A stretch of 9,991 nucleotides of DNA from an uncultured Alphaproteobacteria bacterium (GTDB lineage: Bacteria > Pseudomonadota > Alphaproteobacteria > Rickettsiales > UBA1997). A program made the position numbers and the translations under genes. A model generated the notes under the pieces. It was not told the DNA's origin, did no database searches, and saw only the letters and a program-made list of their open reading frames with translations. The stretch spans positions 1-9,991 of the forward strand of contig CAIUFU010000113.1 of assembly GCA_903898475.1 (NCBI GenBank), in the 5' to 3' direction. Positions 7,880 to 9,991 of the stretch are shown piece after piece (the stretch's first letter is position 1; the number at the start of each line of letters is the position of its first letter).

Positions 7880-7937
7880 TATTTTCTTTTTTTTGGATGT
7901 GAGGGATTAATCCTCATCAAAACTTAACAACAATTTC
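7880..7937. promoter_or_regulatory. Divergent intergenic region between pheS and the permease gene
   Basis: These 58 bp separate two genes read away from each other, so promoters for both directions should lie here or just inside the genes. The region is A+T-rich and contains a perfect 10-bp palindrome, GGATTAATCC, at 7904-7913. It sits inside a looser dyad: GAGG and CCTC around a GATTAAT loop, with GAT/ATC further out. It could be an operator or a small leader hairpin. I could not identify convincing -35 and -10 boxes in either direction. Confidence 0.45.
7904..7913. repeat. Perfect 10-bp palindrome GGATTAATCC
   Basis: The decamer equals its own reverse complement and lies about 24 bp upstream of each divergent start codon (24 bp from pheS, 24 bp from the permease). 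That central position suits a shared regulator site, but a single short palindrome in A+T-rich DNA can arise by chance. Confidence 0.35.
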
Positions 7938-8705
7938 ATGTCAATTAATTGGTTCGGCGCCTGCACTTTACTTAACAAAGAAGTGCGCCGTTTTTTAAAA
8001 GTTTACCACCAAACTTTATTTTCTCCCGTCATCAACATCGTATTATTTTTGGCGGTTTTTTCTTTGTCGGTGGGCAATCACATTACCGAAATTAACGGCG
8101 TGCCTTTTGCCATTTTCATGTCGGCGGGGCTAATAATGATGGCCTCAATGCAAAATGCTTTTGCCAATTCTTCCTCGTCTTTCGTAATGGGAAAAGTAAT
8201 GGGCCACATTGTTGATTATTTAATTCCGCCGCTTGATGCTTTCGAATTGCTTTTTGCTTTCACGCTTGGCGCGATCTTGCGCGGTCTCTGCGTTGCGATT
8301 GTGGCCTATTTAACAATTTTGGTTTTTGTGCCACTCACCTTCTACTCAATTCCTGCGGTGATTTTTTACTTATTTTTCGCCTGCATGTTTCTTGGATTGC
8401 TCGGGCTTTTGTGCGGCGTTTTATCCGACACTTTCGACCAAATGTCAGCAATGACCAGCTACGTAATCACACCGCTAACTTTTCTTTCTGGCACGTTTTA
8501 CTCAACTACTTCTCTTCCCGAGTTCTGGCGCAGCGTCTCACATTTCAACCCGTTCTTCTACATGATTGACGGATTTCGCTTCGGCCTAACCGGCCACAAT
8601 GACGGCGATTTACTTGTGGGGGGTACATACATTGTGAGTTTAAATTTAATTCTTGGCTTTGTAATTTTTCTTTTAATAAAAAAAGGCTACCGGATAAAAA
8701 GTTAA
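7938..8705 (+). CDS. ABC-2 type transporter permease (YadH/NodJ-like)
   Basis: This is a 255-residue inner-membrane subunit of an ABC exporter. About six hydrophobic spans are visible: residues 28-48, 57-77, 104-130, 138-163, 171-189 and 230-248. The diagnostic ABC-2 C-terminal signature is present: PLTFLSGTFYSTTSLPEFWR at about 179-198, then HFNPFFYMIDGFRFGLTG at 202-219. Length and topology match the YadH/NodJ/RfbA-type permease family. Such permeases need a separate nucleotide-binding subunit (YadG type), and no ATPase gene is in this window, so the partner must be encoded elsewhere. The transported substrate cannot be told from sequence. The start at 7938 follows a C/A-rich leader without a Shine-Dalgarno sequence. 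dprA follows after 34 bp on the same strand, so the two may share a transcript. All six arginine codons are CGN. Confidence 0.92.
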   Translation: MSINWFGACTLLNKEVRRFLKVYHQTLFSPVINIVLFLAVFSLSVGNHITEINGVPFAIFMSAGLIMMASMQNAFANSSSSFVMGKVMGHIVDYLIPPLDAFELLFAFTLGAILRGLCVAIVAYLTILVFVPLTFYSIPAVIFYLFFACMFLGLLGLLCGVLSDTFDQMSAMTSYVITPLTFLSGTFYSTTSLPEFWRSVSHFNPFFYMIDGFRFGLTGHNDGDLLVGGTYIVSLNLILGFVIFLLIKKGYRIKS

Positions 8706-8739
8706 CCAACTTCTACTAACACAGAAAACACACCACAAA

Positions 8740-9864
8740 ATGAAAACCCTAGAAAAACTACAGTACCTGCGCCTTGCCCGCAGTGAAAATATCGGCAAAT
8801 CAACTTTCTTCCGTTTAATCGAAATTTTTGGCTCGGTGCAGCTAGCACTCGAGCAGCTTCCCGACTTTGCTGCAAGTGGAGGACTCAAACGAAAAATCAA
8901 AATTTTCTCACTCGCCGACGCCGAGTTAGAACTAGAAAATACCCAAAATTTCGGCGCAGAAATTCTAACTTTTTCTGACGAAAATTATCCGCAACTTTTA
9001 CGCAAAATTCCAGATCCCGCACCAATTCTAACCGTCAAAGGCCTTTGTGAATTTTTCACTCAAGACACAATCGCCATTGTCGGCCCGCGCAACGCCTCAT
9101 TTGGCGCCATGAATTTTGCTAAAAGCATTGCTTTAGAGCTTGGTCAAAATTCGGTGATTACCGCGTCAGGTCTCGCTCGCGGCGTGGATGCAGCAGTACA
9201 TCACGGTTCAATTTTAAGCGGCACAATCGCGGTAATTGCCGGCGGCATTGACCACATTTACCCCAAAGAAAATGCCAAACTTTACGACTCAATTTCCAAA
9301 CAAGGTTTGCTGGTTTCAGAAAACGCTTTTGGCGCGCCGCCCAAAGGTGGAAATTTTGTGCAACGCAACCGAATAATTTCGGGGCTTTCTTTGGGTGTAA
9401 TTGTAGTTGAAGCGGGGCTAAAATCGGGCAGTTTAATCACGGCAAAATTTGCCAAAGAACAAGGCCGCGAAGTTTTTGCCGTACCGGGCTCGCCCTTTGA
9501 TCCGCGATGCTTGGGCACCAATCGTTTAATCAAAGACGGCGCAAAAATGTTTGAAAATATTGACGACGTTTTGGCAGAAATTCCAAATTTAAAAACCAAA
9601 TTTCGTAAAGCTCAAATCTTGCACGAACCAGACGCGACAGTCTTTGAAGGCCCCACACAAAAAATGCCAAGCGACAATGAAATTGCAAAAATTCGTAAAG
9701 AAATTTTTACAAAACTCAGCAACTTTCCAATTGCAATTGAAGAAATTATTTTTGAATTAAAAGCGCCTGCAAGCATTGTAAATATTGCGCTAGTGCAGCT
9801 AGAACTTGCCGAAAAAATTGAGGTAAATTTTGGTAAAGTGACAAGAAAAATTTCTTGTGTTTAA
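8740..9864 (+). CDS. dprA: DNA-processing protein DprA (Smf)
   Basis: DprA binds incoming single-stranded DNA during natural transformation and loads RecA onto it. It is also kept in many bacteria not known to be competent. The 374-residue length is typical. Residues 1-80 form the N-terminal helical (HhH/SAM-like) region. The Rossmann-like core shows VGPRNAS at 114-120, TASGLARGVDAAVHHGS at 141-157, GGIDHIYPKEN at 168-178, QRNRIISGLS at 208-217, VVEAGLKSGSLITA at 222-235 and QGREVFAVPG at 241-250. Residues about 311-374 fit the C-terminal winged-helix domain. Nothing appears broken. The ATG follows an A/C-rich leader (cacaccacaaa) with no Shine-Dalgarno sequence. It lies 34 bp behind the ABC permease. 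The C-terminal codons contain the palindrome ACAAGAAA-AA-TTTCTTGT. An insertion sequence appears to start 14 bp after the stop, so downstream genes may be cut off from this transcript. Confidence 0.97.
   Translation: MKTLEKLQYLRLARSENIGKSTFFRLIEIFGSVQLALEQLPDFAASGGLKRKIKIFSLADAELELENTQNFGAEILTFSDENYPQLLRKIPDPAPILTVKGLCEFFTQDTIAIVGPRNASFGAMNFAKSIALELGQNSVITASGLARGVDAAVHHGSILSGTIAVIAGGIDHIYPKENAKLYDSISKQGLLVSENAFGAPPKGGNFVQRNRIISGLSLGVIVVEAGLKSGSLITAKFAKEQGREVFAVPGSPFDPRCLGTNRLIKDGAKMFENIDDVLAEIPNLKTKFRKAQILHEPDATVFEGPTQKMPSDNEIAKIRKEIFTKLSNFPIAIEEIIFELKAPASIVNIALVQLELAEKIEVNFGKVTRKISCV
9841..9858 (+). repeat. Inverted repeat at the 3' end of dprA
   Basis: ACAAGAAA and TTTCTTGT form a perfect 8-bp dyad separated by AA, inside the last codons of dprA. 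As RNA the usable stem is about six A/U-rich pairs, and no run of U follows directly. I consider it at best a weak terminator; it may be only a chance product of A+T-rich coding sequence. Confidence 0.3.
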
Positions 9865-9940
9865 AGGAATCTTTCTAAGAACCCGTCCTAAGTCTTTGAC
9901 TTATTAAAAATCCTGAGCCAATCCTTTGTCATCAATAACA

Positions 9941-9947
9941 AGGGAGG
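9941..9947 (+). promoter_or_regulatory. Strong Shine-Dalgarno sequence of the transposase
   Basis: AGGGAGG lies three bases before ATG 9951. It is the only clear ribosome binding site in the window; none of the six other genes has one. It supports the choice of this start codon and the separate origin of the element. Confidence 0.65.
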
Positions 9948-9950
9948 TTC

Positions 9951-9991
9951 ATGAACAAGAAAAAATATCCAAGCAGCATTACTCGAGAGCA
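9951..9991 (+). CDS. Probable IS5-family transposase, N-terminus only
   Basis: Only 13 codons plus two bases are present: MNKKKYPSSITRE, with the next residue Gln or His. The short basic start followed by YPS.I.RE is the familiar opening of a group of IS5-family DDE transposases (commonly KKYPSDISREQF), the part before the helix-turn-helix region. The DDE catalytic residues would lie outside the window. A good Shine-Dalgarno sequence supports the start. Thirteen residues are little evidence, so the family name is provisional, and whether the gene is intact cannot be seen. Confidence 0.55.
   Translation, partial: MNKKKYPSSITRE

Larger units (their letters stand above)
9879..9991 (+). mobile_element. 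Left end of a probable IS5-family insertion sequence (cut by window edge)
   Basis: The sequence changes character just after dprA. From about 9879 (GAACCCGTCCTAAGTC) there is a short non-coding leader, followed by a transposase-like start at 9951. The end is proposed at 9879 because it follows CTAA, a typical YTAR or TAA target of IS5 relatives, and because the G-A-x-C-C-x-G-T-C start resembles terminal repeats of that family as I remember them. CTAAG also occurs twice (9875-9879 and 9888-9892), so the exact border is uncertain by several bases. The right end and target duplication lie outside the window. Confidence 0.5.

Noticed and set aside
9896..9907. TTGACT box upstream of the transposase as a -35 element.
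   Set aside because: No acceptable -10 hexamer occurs 16-18 bp downstream, so a promoter cannot be supported.

Overview
The window is A+T-rich bacterial DNA. It carries a type V autotransporter, the alpha subunit of phenylalanyl-tRNA synthetase (pheS), an ABC-2 transporter permease, dprA, two long genes I do not recognise, and the left end of what looks like an IS5-family insertion sequence. An outer-membrane autotransporter means a Gram-negative (diderm) organism. Low G+C, a surface adhesin-like autotransporter, orphan helical-repeat genes and an IS would fit a host-associated alphaproteobacterium (Rickettsiales or Holosporales type). That placement is inference: no rRNA or other decisive marker is present.

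Layout. Positions 1-86 hold a G-rich stretch that looks like half of a dispersed palindromic repeat, then the leader of the autotransporter. Positions 87-2885 (+) encode the 932-residue autotransporter: signal peptide, Gly-Ile-Tyr / Asn-Ser-Gly beta-helix repeats, C-terminal beta-barrel ending in Phe. Converging on it after only 22 bp is a minus-strand block read from 7879 down to 2908: pheS, then a 15-bp gap, an 822-residue unknown, a 31-bp gap and a 477-residue unknown. Positions 7880-7937 form a short divergent intergenic region with a 10-bp palindrome. On the plus strand come an ABC-2 permease (7938-8705) and dprA (8740-9864). Fourteen bases after the dprA stop an IS appears to begin (about 9879), and its transposase start is cut by the window edge. 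No stretch longer than 300 bases lacks a gene.

How the parts relate. pheS, the permease and dprA are ordinary chromosomal genes. The two unknown genes stand where pheT is commonly found and are probably co-transcribed with pheS. Their arginine codons differ sharply from the rest: by hand count, 40 of 71 are AGA/AGG in the two unknowns, against 7 of 57 in pheS, dprA, the permease and the autotransporter together. The 822-residue protein contains a regular, about 34-residue alpha-helical repeat anchored by Trp, roughly eleven copies over residues 30-430, that I cannot assign to a named family. This pair, acquired-looking and placed next to a housekeeping gene, is the best candidate in the window for something undescribed. 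A function cannot be assigned from sequence reading alone.
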